DNA of 64,000 bases from NCBI RefSeq assembly GCF_023053635.1, contig NC_086182.1, positions 4,365,001 through 4,429,000 on the forward strand, given 5' to 3'. Positions 35,316 to 48,000 of this stretch are shown in pieces. The number at the start of each line of letters is the position of its first letter. The first letter of the stretch is position 1. The notes beneath the pieces are model-generated. The model was not told where the DNA came from. It saw only the letters and a list, made by a program, of their open reading frames with translations, and did no database searches. The translations under genes and the position numbers were made by a program. The stretch comes from Elgaria multicarinata webbii (Eukaryota > Chordata > Lepidosauria > Squamata > Anguidae).

Positions 35316-36602
35316 TAACAAGTAATCAAAGCTTAATTTTTATTTACGGGTAGCGTTGGTACAGTCCAGCACTGATCTTGGCACACTTCATAACGTAATA
35401 AAGCAATTTTGTTCAGGACAGTTAATTTAAATGCTTTTATTTAAAAGAAGTTTAAAATGTGAACAAGGCAGTAAATTCCTCTAAGGGGTTCTGCGATCAT
35501 CAAAGTTGCGTTAGAATTGTAACCTGCAGCCACAAGCGAATGATATGTACAAGGTCGCCCTCTGCAGGCAGAACAAGGCGGATTCTCACGAATTCAGACG
35601 AATTTAGTACTAAACGCTACACAATTAAAAAGGCAACCAAAGGCCACAGATCTTAGAGTTGCATATTTGAGAGCAATGGCAGTCCGAGAACATTCTGGGG
35701 AATATTGGACTTCCTTAATGAGAAGATCATTAAGGAACACGCAGCTTTGCTTAAATACCAGTTGCTATTAAGCTACTCATTAGCCTTTTCAGCTACTGCT
35801 TTTAAGAGGCTACAGGAGAGTCATGAGTTAAAAAAGATGGGAGTTTGTGGATTTTATTACCCCTCGCCCCGTTTTCTCCCATAATTTGCACATTGGTCTG
35901 TGGTGAGGTCTGGCCCATGTGGTCTAGAATGTGCTACAGCATCTTCTGGACAGTTGCTGGCATTTCTATTGCGAGTGGGTCTATGAGGAAGCTCAGATGT
36001 TTGGGAAACATTATCTTAGAGACTTCGCCCCATCTTGCATTCACACATTCCACTACAATCTTTAATATCAGGTGCCTGAGCCCGCCTGAAAACAGCATCC
36101 AAGTGCCATATTCAGCCTGAGTTGATGGCTTGCTGCTGTGGGCTCTCCTTTTCTCTGGAGAATTACCAAAATTTGAGCCTGGAATCATGGTCACCCCTCC
36201 TTGTTCTAATAGCCAGAGTGAAGCAATGATTGGTTGATTTTAGCTGTATTTTACCCTTCCCATCTTATTGGTCTTTACCTCATTGATTTTCGATGTGGCA
36301 CTTTTTAAAATCTGCCTGGCATCATTAGGTTGGGCAGGTTAGAAAATAAAATAAGAGGGATTGTACTGTGATTCCATGCGGACAGGTAGATCATATGGAA
36401 GTCATGACTTCTTAATCCTGGAGTCCCTTTCCTGGTCCCTTGTTTGGCTGCTCTTCCATCCAGAGGGGATAAGTCTCTACCAGGACTGTACCACTTTAGA
36501 CTCCAGGTGGGGCCTCACATTCCTTTTTACAAAAATCTCTGCTTCATAAATGCTAGCATGTCAGGGAAAAGGTTAGGCTAGGACCATTCTTCCTGAAACC
36601 TA

Positions 36603-36784
36603 CCGTATTTCTTTGATTCTAAGACGCCATCGATTGTAAGACACACACTAATTTCAGTACCACTAACAGAAAAAAAGCTTTGATTCTAAGAAATAATAAA
36701 TGCACCCACGATTCTAAGACGCACCCCGTTTTTAGAGATGTTTATGTGCGGAAAAAAGTGTGTGTTAGAATTGAAGAAATACGG
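36603..36784. mobile_element. TIR element with TA flank
   Basis: Ends CCGTATTTCTTTGATTCTAA and a complement TTAGAATTGAAGAAATACGG, flanked by TA on both sides. The interior repeats 'gattctaagac'. Confidence 0.72.
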
Positions 36785-37391
36785 TAGTTTTCTATGTGGA
36801 AGGATTGTGGTGGAGGAAGAAGGATGAAAGAGCATTCACTCATGAGAGCCCCCAAATGTCGGAAGTGGTACAGCCCAGACAGGCACATCCCATCCCATTG
36901 AGGACGGCCTCTTGACTGCCCATCTCTTCCAAATGAGTGCTAGTTGTATCTTCTGGCTTTTCTCAGCTCTGCTGCCTGCCAGGAGGCAAGAACACCTCCC
37001 CCCCTTACAAAGGAGACCATCTTCTGATCTATTATTCACCATCCTCCGGGAGTGCATGGGGGCGGCTTTACGTTAGTGTAAATGGGGCTTCCATCATTTA
37101 TTTAAGTGCTTTCACATTTTGTTGTAGTCCAACCAGACGTGATAATGACCTGGGGAACTGGGGGTGGGGAGAATCTCCTTTTTCTTTCTGGATTCTTAGT
37201 GCTGCTTTCTCAGCTAGAAGTCCCAGGATTTTTAGCAAGTGCCATGCGGAGGCATCCTTCATATATAATGGGTGAAAGCTGTAAAGAATGGCTTTTGGGT
37301 GCCATTCTTCACGGCAGTGTGAGATGGCCGTTGTGGGCCATGTGGCATCCTTCATCAGGGGATACAGCTGCACCAGGAGGAGAGTGAGACC

Positions 37392-37551
37392 CAGTGGAGG
37401 CTGGTGGCTCTGTCAGTGGTGAATCTACTCCGTGTTTTAGTCCGAAAAAGTCAGATCTCTAAAGGAGCTCCTTTATAGTTCTGTCTGGTTCTGACTGAAA
37501 TCCGGAGTGGATGTACTGCCCCACTGACAGCAGAGCCACCAGCCTCCACTG
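37392..37551. mobile_element. hAT MITE, family B
   Basis: Exact 8-bp duplication GTGAGACC (37384-37391 and 37552-37559). Confidence 0.92.
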
Positions 37552-37813
37552 GTGAGACCCAGAGAAGGGAGCCATGGATCCTGTCCTGGGCTACGGTGTA
37601 GTGGCACATTTGGAAGTGCAGATGTTCATCACAACCATCCCCTACAGTCACGCCCCCAAGAAGAGGCCCAGAATTCAGGCCTGGGTTGATCCATATCAAG
37701 GGCCCATTTCTATTAGTTTTCATCTCCAGCAGGAACAGGCCTCTTGCAAAGCTAAGGGGTCTGAATTGTCCATCCATTGCCCATCAAGCCACCCCCAAAT
37801 AGTTTGCATTACG

Positions 37814-38134
37814 TAGGGTGACCCTGTGGAAAGGAGGACCCGGCTCCTGTATCTTTAACATTTGCATAGAAAAGGGAATTTAAGCAGGTGTCATTTGTAT
37901 ATATGGAGAACCTGGGGAAATTTCCTCTTCATCCCAACAGTTAAAGCTGCAGGAGCTATACTAGAGTGACCAGATTTAAAAGGGGACAGGGCACCTGCAG
38001 CTTTAACTGTTGTGATGAAGAGGGAATTCCACCAGGTTCTCCATATATACAAATGACACCTGCTGAAATTCCCTTTTCAATACTACTGTTAAAGATACAG
38101 GAGTCCTGTCCTCCTTTTCATATGGTCACCCTAG
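37814..38134. mobile_element. 'gggtgacc' palindromic MITE
   Basis: Left AGGGTGACCCTGTGGAAAGG, right CCTTTTCATATGGTCACCCT, with the same inner arms. Confidence 0.85.
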
Positions 38135-38742
38135 CTAAGCTCAGAAGGACCTGGGAATTCTCAGGGAAGGGGTGGGGTGGGGAGGTGGCCATGTGAGCCC
38201 AGGCCCCTCTACACCACTGGTCCTGAGAGAGCGTCCAAGCATTCTGGGCTTGCTTCTCAAAGGCATGCCCAAAAAGCAGACTCTGCCCCAGAGAGCTTGC
38301 AATCAGGGACAGACAGCCCTGCTCCGGCCTGGCTTTGTGGACCTGGCTTGCAGTGTTACTATCGTCGCTGAGCAAAATCTTGGGCCTCCAGTATTTCTGC
38401 CTACCATTAACCTCCAAAAGCCTCGATTGCGCTAGCTGTGTAACCCACCCTGAAGCAAGCCCCACGACAGAGTCACCCGAGGCCTGCCCGGAGGGGCCCG
38501 GTGGAAGCAGCCTTCCCGGTCCATCTGGGAGCAATCCAGGGGAGTGGCGTCTTCTGGCAGGAGCCTGCAAGGTGATAACAGAAACCTTGGCTGTGACCTT
38601 TGGGGGCAGGAGCCTCTCCCTCCTCCACAGAATCAGATGAAACAGTCCCAGCGGGGCCTCTGACGGGAGGCACTGCAGGGACTTTTGCATGAACCCACAA
38701 TGCTCATAAAATGGAGTCTCTTCTGCGGGTAATTCTAGGCTG

Positions 38743-38902
38743 CAGCGGAGGCTGATGGTGTGGTGAATCCGCTCCAGGTTTCAGCCAGCACTCAAAAGGA
38801 GCTCCACACTTTGGATTGCTCCTTTAGAGATCTGACTGGTTCTAAGTGAAACCTGGAGCGGATTCACCACTCCGCTGGCATCACAGCCACCAGCCTCTAC
38901 TG
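38743..38902. mobile_element. hAT MITE, family B
   Basis: Exact 8-bp duplication CTAGGCTG (38735-38742 and 38903-38910). Confidence 0.92.
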
Positions 38903-39436
38903 CTAGGCTGCCCGTTGTGTGCTGGGTGCAAGGGGATACCAGGTCTCCTAAGGCCTGGACTCAGTGGTGGGGCCCTGGAGTAAAGGGGTGGGGCCTGACA
39001 GTTCAGGGGTGGAGCCTAAGAGAGTGTGGGTGGAGCCTCACGGCACTCAGTGAAGGCGGATGATGACAACTTGCCAACTGGGGCCGGGCCGGGGCCGGGA
39101 GCCTTCGTATTGACTAGTGCTGCCACGAAGTGGCTCCTGGCAGATGTTGTGCGATGCAGCTAAAAGCAAAAGCTCTAACTGTGGCAAGCAGCCTCCGGGA
39201 TGGTTCTGGCCCCTCGCCCTGAGATGTTCCTCCTTCCCGCTGAGACCTTAAGAACCCTGCGGTCCCAGGGTTATTCAGACCTGTGGATGTGGCCGCCTGG
39301 GTGTTTTCAGAGTGAGCCCGCGAGGGCTATTGTGGCAAAGGCCAACTGGCAGCCTTGGAGATTGCAAACAGCCTTCGCCCCCACCCCCTTGGCTCTCTTC
39401 CAAGCAAGGAAGAAGTCTGCCCCTCCCCTCCCTGCT

Positions 39437-39441
39437 CTCTC

Positions 39442-39501
<60 letters not shown>
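39437..39501. repeat. (CT)n microsatellite
   Basis: About 30 CT units with few TTT interruptions. Confidence 0.95.
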
Positions 39502-39503
<2 letters not shown>

Positions 39504-40066
39504 CTCTTCTCATCCCTTCTCCCTACGCAAGCAGCCCTGGACAGACCCAGTATTGTTGCTCTCCTTGTAATTTATATCCTGCTCTTCCAACTCACTCTCA
39601 TGAGTGTCCCAAAGCAGCTTACAAATAAAAAAAATACCTAAAACTGACAAACATAATAATTGAAATAAGCGATAGGCAATGCAGCAGGAGAAACATCACC
39701 CACCCACCCACCCCGCCCAAAAGGTGAAGGACAGACATCTCTCATGCTTCAGACCCGACAGGCCTTCCTTCCCAGTGCAAAATGCCTCCTTGGGGGGCAG
39801 CCTCCCATTTTGTGCTGGTTAGGGGCGTCTGCCAAGTACTTCCGCTGGGGGTAGCATTCTGGCCAATTTGCTCCAGGGAAAGGGACTCTGGCTTGGTGGG
39901 ACAGGTGTTGGAGTACACACATGCCTAAGCTTGCTCTGACAGCGTTGTGAAGTCTTCTGGGATACTTCTGGAGACTGTGACTGGGATAAGTCAACTACGG
40001 GGACTTTGCGGAGACGCAGTGGGCAAGTCTCTGCTAATAAATCTACACTGATTCAGTGGACACATG

Positions 40067-41397
40067 GGCCTCATCTACACCAAGCAGGGTATTGCGGTAT
40101 GAAAGCGGTATATAAAAGGCAGGAGCCACACCAAGCAGGATATAGTGGTATGAAAGTGGTATATAGTATGTGCCAATGGGCCCCAACAGTTGTCAGTGTA
40201 CTTCAATACTGCTATATCGGAGAAGCGATAGCGGAGTAGCCTGATTCGCCTCTGACGAAGGCCTCGATCCGGAGCACTGGATGCAGGTAAGTGGGGGGAG
40301 GGGGACTCACCTGATGCCGCCGCCGCAGTCCGTGCAGCGCCGGCGATGGAGCCACGTAAGGGGGCAGGAGGGCGGAGGGCTTACCTGTGTCCGTCGCGGT
40401 CCATCGCTGGCTTCAGTTGAGGCCCTGGCTTCAAGCCGGAAGACACCGCGGCCTTCTCTTCCGGCTTAAAGCCGGGGCCTCAATTGAAGCCTGCGACAGA
40501 CACAGGTAAGGGGGCGGGGGGAGTTTTGCTTACCCGGCTCTGCCACCGCCGCATGCAGTGATGGTGGTGGAGCCAGGTAAGGGGGCAGGGGGGCTTACCT
40601 GCTTCTGTCGCAGTCCATCGCGGGCTTCAATTGAGGCCCCAGCTTCAATCCGGAAGAGGCTGCGGCCTTCTCTTCCGGCTTGAAGCTGGGGTCTCAATTG
40701 AAGCCCATGACGGACTGCAATGGACACAGGTAAGGGAGCGGGGGGGGGGGAAAGGGGCACACCTGCTTCTGTCGAGGGCTTTAATTGAGGGCCAGGCCTC
40801 AGAGAGGAAGCAGGCCTGCTTCCGCTTTGAGGCCTAGCCCTCAGTTGAAGCCTGCGACAGAGGCACATAAGGGGGTGGGGTGGGGGAGTTTTGCTTACCT
40901 TGTTCCACTGCTGCTGCCGCAGTCCATGCGGTGGCAGCGGTGGAGCCAGGTAAGGGGGCAGGGGGAGGGGGGGCTTACCTGTGTCCATCGCAGTCCATTG
41001 TGGGCTTCAACTGAGGCCCTGGCTTTAAGCCAGAACAGGCCGTGGCCTCCTTTTTCAGCTTCAAGCCGTGGCCTCAATTGAAGGCCACGATGGACCATGA
41101 CGGACACAGGTAAGGGGCGGGGGGGGGGAGTTGGACTTATTGGCCCCCATTTTGTCCCCCCTTCCCTGCCTCCACCGTCCACCAGAGGCAAGTAAGTAGG
41201 AAAGGGGGGCAAAATCCTAATCCGCCCCTCTGGATCTCGCTCCATTCTGCGGAGCGGGGGACAGGTGGATCGGCCCGAAGCAGTTTGGGGGGTCCGTGCA
41301 CAGCCCTACTATAAAGCAGTAGTGTGGCTTCTGCCTTTTATATTCTGCTTTCCTACCGCTTTCATAGTGCAATATCCTGCTTGGTGTAGATGAGGCC
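40067..41397. mobile_element. MITE-like element with an internal module array
   Basis: Ends GGCCTCATCTACACCAAGCA and TGCTTGGTGTAGATGAGGCC are perfect complements. Subterminal text (GGTATATAAAAGGCAGGAGC / GGCTTCTGCCTTTTATATTC) also pairs. The 1-kb interior is GC-rich and repetitive. Confidence 0.8.
40285..41114. repeat. array of palindromic modules bounded by CTTACCT...AGGTAAG
   Basis: Two module types alternate in part. Long modules lie at 40380-40510, 40594-40734, about 40760-40871 and 40974-41114, with inner arms CTTCAATTGAGGCC/GGCCTCAATTGAAG. Short modules lie at 40529-40581 and 40894-40954 around a GCCGC(A)TGC centre. AGGTAAG occurs six times on the plus strand and CTTACCT four times. 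Confidence 0.85.
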
Positions 41398-41535
41398 ATG
41401 GACTTGTGGGCATGTGTGAGCATATACGTATACACACTCAGTGTGTAAGATGCTCTTGTTGCATGACGTTGCAAATCCTCAGCCTCTAGATATATCTGAT
41501 CCACAATGTTATTGTCAATGTCACCACTCACCAGT

Positions 41536-41682
41536 CTAAGCCCAGAAGATGGGGACATGACTGCAAAGGATGTTAATAGTGGAGCCCAAGCTGGAACGAT
41601 CAACCAGGGATGACAGGAACGCCGCCTCCTGCTCCTGTTTCTCCTCCCCTCTTGGTGTGAGAGGTGTGATGGATGACTTGGT
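41536..41682 (-). CDS. SFTPC-like: SP-C-like exon 5: C-terminal BRICHOS and stop
   Basis: The 48 codons and TAG read TKSSITPLTPRGEEKQEQEA, AFLSSLVDRSSLGSTINILC and SHVPIFWA. They align with the human tail SKLGQAEG...AFLGMAVSTLCGEVPLYYI. The Cys is the second BRICHOS cysteine. Confidence 0.92.
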   Translation of the reverse strand, partial: TKSSITPLTPRGEEKQEQEAAFLSSLVDRSSLGSTINILCSHVPIFWA

Positions 41683-43951
41683 CTGTGACAGAAGACAACT
41701 GAGATGGAACCGTGTTGCCATTCTTCATAAGAAGAGTCCATTAGAATAAGAGGTGAGCATCTACAATCTCATGGTTGCCTGAGTCATGAACCACCTGCAG
41801 ACATCCCTTTCCCCCATTTGCAAAACTGCAATGGTTTCCTTACGGATGCCAAGGTCTCCCAAGGTGACCCTGCAACCAGGGCTGCATCCAGCAAGTTTCC
41901 TTACCTGGAATTCCTTGAGGATCATATCCAGGCCTTGGATGTTCTCCTTATTCATCCTGGCGATGTAGCAGGCGTCTCCTTGCCACGGTTTGTAGCCAAT
42001 CAGCAGCTGTGTGCAGACAGAACCTAAATTTTCATTTCTACCTATTACAATACATTTAATGTTCTACAGGAAAACCATTGCCTACATGTGAAAATGTACA
42101 TGTAAAAAGGAAGCCCCCCTTTTAAAATCGCATTTCTCATTTATATACAGTATCAATTATACTCAGTTCTCTGTTTCATGAATATTACACCGCATAAAAT
42201 CAAATAATTTAAATGTTCTACTAAGAAAAAGATAATACATAGGCATATTGTACTCCTTTACATTCATACATACCATATTGTTTTAATTCATAGGATATCT
42301 ATGGCTGCTAACATACCTGGTCTATATTAATTCCAGTACTGGATAAATGTTGACCAATTTCTCTGGAAGATCTCTGTTGAATCACTGCTCCTATACATTT
42401 TTGTATTTAGTAATTTTATTCATAAGCATTATTTTCCTTTCCCACATTCCAAAAACAAATGTTAAGTTTGTTTTTAATGGACCCCAGAATTGTTTTTTTA
42501 AAAAATAGATAGCTTCTTCTGCTCAGAATAAACCCGAAACCTCGTGGTCCGAATGCTGCCCCTCACCTTGCTAAAGTCATAAATGACCATGGCTGGGCCA
42601 GAGATTCTGTCCTCCACGTGGAAAGTGGCCACTTCTTCCATCTCCTCCATGGGGAAATTCAGCTGCGACTTTTCCCCTTCCAGGCCATCGATGGTCATTC
42701 GCAAAACCTGCGAGCAGGGAACAAGATGGACCATGGTGAGGTGTGTGGCTTCTCTTTGTTTTCAGCCTGCCTGCAGCAGTAGCAGTTGCTTGATTTTGCA
42801 TTTCCTGGCTATGGGGAGCAGGGGCGTTGCTAGGCCTGGACCATCGGGCCTCAGCCCAAAACCTGTTTCCCAGGGCACTGGAATGGATCCAGCCCACAAA
42901 GCCCTGGGTTTCCATTGGGGCCCGTGGAAGGTGTGTGTTTTCCTGGAGCTTCATAGCCATTCAGGGGGCAATTTTCAAGGGGGACTGCAGCTGGGGAAGG
43001 AAGGGTTAACTTCTCCCTTTCCACATACTGCAAAATCCACCGCCCCCCCAAAAAAACCCTTTCCCTGCATGGAAATCAACCTCAGAGAAAACTTTTTCCA
43101 TTGGTATGGCTTGCTGGATGAAGAGACAAATTAATTGAAGAACTTATTTTATTTGAGACAATTTGCATAAGAGATTAATTTGCAGCCTTCGCCTCCTGTG
43201 AAATTTCAATAAATCCTAATAATCCTTTATCAGTGCTCATATGTAGATATAAATTAGCACATGGAGATTTTTTCTCTTGAGGGCCTGGGCTCTGAATCTT
43301 TTAAGTGCCCAGCAACGCGGCTGATGGGGAGGAGCCCAGATTGGATGGGGGAGGTAAGCGGTTGTGGGTTAGGGTGACCATATTTGGGAAACCAAAAAAG
43401 AGGACACCTAGTGTGTGTGTGGGGAAGCAGCTTTCTGAGTCCTGCAGAAAGTACGTTATTCCCCCGCCACCTTAAAGAACCGATTGGAGTGGAGGAGGGG
43501 AAAGGATTTCATTCTGCACCACCACCATCCACTCCAATTGGGGCCTTTTCTATAATGTCCACGAATGACCCACTTTCCCCTTTAAGACCTCAATTGGAGC
43601 TCAGGGTGGGGGAATGATGAGCCTCAAGAAAGCATGTCATTCCCTCCTGCCATGCTAATGGCAGCCTTAAAGGGGAAGGTGTGTCATTCCAGGACATTAT
43701 TGAAAACGATAGAAAATCCCCCCTGACACCATGGAAAGAACAAAAACCAGGGGAAATCTGGGGAAATCCTGACAGTTGGTCACCCTATTGTGGGTGGGCC
43801 TCTACAAGGATGGGGGGGGGGGGCTGCAGCCTGTCGATCTCAGAGGTGTGACCCCCTAAACCTAGAGAGCTGGGGTCTGGGTGCACATGATGATGATAAG
43901 TTAGGACAGCAGCATGCCTACCCCCATTTTGCAGGTGGAAGGGCTGAGGCG

Positions 43952-43992
<41 letters not shown>

Positions 43993-46900
43993 TAAGGCCA
44001 ACTGAAGCATTCACGGTAGAGTTGAGATTCTAATGGGGACAATTGCCTCACAGCCCAGCCTTTTAGCAGCTATTCTGTTGTGTGTGTGTGTGTGTGTGGT
44101 GGTGGGGAGGTGTTCTGCCCATGCTCAGAGGTGCACACATCCTACACGCTAGTAGCAAACTCATTCTCTGAGTCCGGGTCCCTGTGTAGCCAAAATGGCA
44201 CCACCCAGGCCCAAGAGGTTGCGGGAAAACCAAAGGTTTGCAGAAGTACAACAAATCTTTAAAGAGAAAACCTAGATGGGGCTGGGAAGAATCCCCGACA
44301 GCCCAATGAGTATTGAGCATGGTCAGTGGCCACAGAACCCTGGGTGTCATTTGGGGTGACAAAACGGAAAAAAGACAGAGACTGGGATAGAGTAGTTGGT
44401 TGGAACCCTGAGCAGGAGCCCTCCATACTGCAACTTTTCGTTGCAGCTCCCACTTCTTCCGGGTAATCCCTCATGGTCAGGCCCTCCCCCAGCATGCCCC
44501 CTGCCCCCCAGGCATTACCCTGGAGGCACTGCCATGCTCAGCCAGCCCAGCCCTGATCCCGGCCCCGCTCGCTCCACGCTCCACTCACCGTCTCCGTGTG
44601 GGCCTGGACGATGAACACCCCCATCAGGAGAACCGCCACGATGATCACCACCACCACCACGACCACCATCACGATGATCAGGACCCTCCGGAGGTGCACC
44701 GGGCAGCTGGGCAGCTGGGGCAGCCGGCAGAGAAGCTTCGGGAGGGAGCAGCAGAGCCGGCAGCAGCAGCCGCAGCTGGGGGGGCAGCAGCAGCCGGGGC
44801 AGCAGCCGCAGCCGGGGCAGGAGCCGCAGCTACAGCCGGGGCAGGAGTCGCAGCGGCAGTCGGGCAGCGAGCAGCAACCGCAGCAATCGCAGCAGCCGCA
44901 GCAGGGGCAGCAGGGGCAGCAGCCGATCAGCTCCGGGTCCAGGGCATGGTAGTCCTAAGGAGGGAGCGGAACGGAGGGGTGGAGGAGGGAAGCCTGGTCT
45001 CTGAGGCGTGGACGGAAGCGGATGAGGGGATCCCCCCCTGCACCCCTGTTCAGTTTAAGAAAGTAAAAGGCTTGCGTAGTCATTAAAAGTGTGTGTGTGG
45101 CTGGCGATCTCAAGGCTAAAGAGAGGAAGACTATCTGTGAGCAATGACCTTGAGATAGAAGCTGTGCTGGGAACCTTGCCAGGATTCTCTAAGATATCAT
45201 GGTGTTAATGAGATGAATATACCAAAGATCCTTGAGGCTGGGTTAGCCTAATCACAGCTGTATGTAATATAGAAAAAAAAAAAACAACTCTGTATATATG
45301 TATATGTGTATAGTTTTTGTCACTCTGCACAATGACACTGAACTGTAAAGAAGTCTGAAGCTAATAAACTTACTCTGCTAAGTAAGACCTGCATTGTGAG
45401 CTGTGTTTCTGAGCACAAACAGAATTCCCAAGGAAAAGTTCTGGCCCCAACAACCCCTGGGTCATGTGGAAGTCAGCTCTGCAGGGTGGCTAGTTTTAGG
45501 TTGCCAGAGGGATAGTTCATAGAATCATAGAATAGTTGAGCTCGAAGAGGCCTCTAAGGCCATCAAGTCCAACCCCCTGCTCATTGCAGGAATCCACCTT
45601 AAAGCATCCCTGACAGATGCTTGTCCAGCTGCCTCTTGAAGGCCTCTAGTGTGGGAGAGCCCACAACCTCCCCAGACAACTGATTCCATTGTCATACTGC
45701 TCTAACAGTCAGGAAGTTTTTCCTGATGTCCAGCTGGAATCTGGCTTCCTGTAACTTGAGCCCGTTATTCCATGTTCTGCACTCTGGGATGATCGAGAGG
45801 AGATCCTGGCCCTCCTCTGTGTGACAACCTTTCAAGTATTTGAAGAGTGCTGTCATGTCTGCCCCTCAATCTTCTCTTCTCCAGGCTAAATTTGCCCAGT
45901 TCTTTCAGTCTCTCCTCATAGGGCTTTGTATTAGTCTGTTGCAGCAAACACAAGAAAGGGTCTTGTGGCACCTTAAAAATGAGCACGTTTATTTTGGCAG
46001 GAGCTTCTGTGGACACTGTTGCCCACTTCATCAGATGCATGAAGTGTTCACCTCAAATTGGCGAGGCCATGTACATGCGCTGAGTTGGGAAGATGTAAGT
46101 GACATGGTCAGAGGGAAACGCAACAGGTTCAGAGTGCCTCTCCAGATGGTTTGGCCAATGGTGGGGGATGATAGGAGTTGTAGGCCAAAACATCTGGAGG
46201 GCCTCAAGTTGCCCATCTCTATCTCCATGGTTACCATGAAGGTCATCATCACTGCCTGTACATTTCAAATCCCTCAGACAACACCATTCACACCTCCCAA
46301 CCACAGTGTGTGTATAGAAACCTGCCAATTTCAGTTGGACACTTCATATATTTTATGGATTGGTTTGATTTGTATCCTGCCTCCCCACCCACCCCACCCC
46401 AAAATGGCAGTCAAGGCAGCCTATTATATTATATTCTTCTTCCAATGTATAACCCCGCTCCCTGCAACTTCGCCTTCTCTGGCTGATTTATGGGGCTGGG
46501 TTGTTTCCCCCTTGCTGTGTCATAGCTCACTTTAGGTGAGGCTGCAACCTAGTTGTGGGATTGTTGAGACCAATCTGTTGAAGACCAAGGGCTTGCTCAC
46601 CCCAGTGCAAAGGCAAGTAGCAATAAGGGGAAATCATGCCTATGAAACCGGATCTACACTACTGCTTTAAAGTGCTTTATAACAGTTTTGACAATGGTTG
46701 CTGGAATGTATCCTGGGCCCCAACAGTTGTCAAAACTGTAATAAAGCGCTTTAAAGCAGTAGTGTAGATCCAGCCCTGCAGTAGAAATCGCAAAACAGAG
46801 ATCGAGACCCACAGCCACCCTTCCCAACCATTGTAATTTTGCACAATTCTCATTCAGTTCCAATATTTCCAAAACGGATTTGCGCAGACATAGCTAAGGG

Positions 46901-47951
46901 AATTTAGTGTGATTTATAACATCCCGAGATGGGAAACTGTCATCAGCACCTGGTTTTAGTTGTATTGCCAGCATTGACATTTTGAATAACAGCTTCTACT
47001 TTCAGGCAAGATCCGAGTTTTGCATTTGAAAGCTGGAGATGTGAATGCTTAGATCCCAAGACACTTTTATAAAGCTATACAGTTCATCCCCCAACTTCAT
47101 TTAAAGTGTTGCTGTTCATAGATGCAGAGCATTGTCATGTGTTTGTGCACACAGATAAGGACACGAATACAAATTCAAAGCGGTTTAGTCAGAGAGGGGC
47201 AAATGCAAGGCACAAGGACCATGTCGAAAGGTGAAATTTGTGCCTCAGTTCAAATGAACCTGAACAGAAGTTGCCCTGATGTCCTATGGGTTGCTCAGTT
47301 TCCTCTGCTGCTTAGTAAAATGGAGCCCTAAAAACCTGTATAAGACGGTCGTGCATGCACTGGTAACTTCGAGGCTCGACTTCTGCAATGCGCTCTACAT
47401 AGGGCTACCTGTGTGCCTAGTCCGGAAACTTCAACTAGTTCAACATATGGCAGCCAGGCTGGTCACCAGTACACCTAGGGGGGAGCATATTACCCCAACA
47501 TTAAAATCACTCCACTGGCTGCCATTCAGTTTCCGAGCAAAGTACAAAGTGTTGGTTATCACCTTTAAAGCCCTACATGGTTTGGGTCCAGGCTACCTGT
47601 GGGATCGCCTTCTCCTGTACAATCTGCCCCGCACACTCAGGTCCTCTGGGAAGAACTTCCTTCAGCCAGCCAAAACTAGGCTGAGACATATTACTCAGAG
47701 GACTTTTTCCTCTGCTGCTCCCAGACTGTGGCATGGCCTGCCAGAGGAGATTTGTCAACTTAGTCTTTTAGCATTTAAGAAAACTATAAAGACTGATCTC
47801 TTCTGGCAGGCCTATCCAGTGGAATTTTAGGATGCTTATAGCATGTTTTTAGGAAGTTTTAACAATGTATACTGTGTTTTGATTAATATTTTATTTATTT
47901 TATACTTGTTCCCCACCTCGATCAGGATGGAGAGGCGGGTTAGAATCATCA

Positions 47952-48000
<49 letters not shown>

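Larger units (their letters stand above)
34934..41535. other. intergenic between the prion-like and SP-C-like genes
   Basis: Contents are a tRNA-derived SINE (35.01-35.31 kb), mostly unique sequence at 35.3-36.6 kb, a TIR element (36.60-36.79 kb), two perfect-TSD hAT MITEs (37.39-37.55 and 38.74-38.90 kb), a 'gggtgacc' MITE (37.81-38.13 kb), a (CT)n tract (39.44-39.50 kb), an L2 tail (39.56-39.70 kb) and the modular palindrome array inside a MITE (40.07-41.40 kb). Confidence 0.6.
42708..44588 (-). other. SP-C-like intron 2 (1.9 kb)
   Basis: It contains (GA)n (43.95-43.99 kb), (GT)n (44.08-44.10 kb) and a TIR element with 'agggtgacca' ends (about 43372-43786). The rest looks unique. Confidence 0.7.

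Noticed and set aside
39200-39641. Ser/Leu-repeat frames
   Set aside because: Translation of a (CT)n tract.
44596-45086. Plus-strand Gln/Ala/His-rich frames (118 and 162 residues)
   Set aside because: They are antisense shadows of the GC-rich Cys tract of the SP-C-like exon 2; no splice or homology support.
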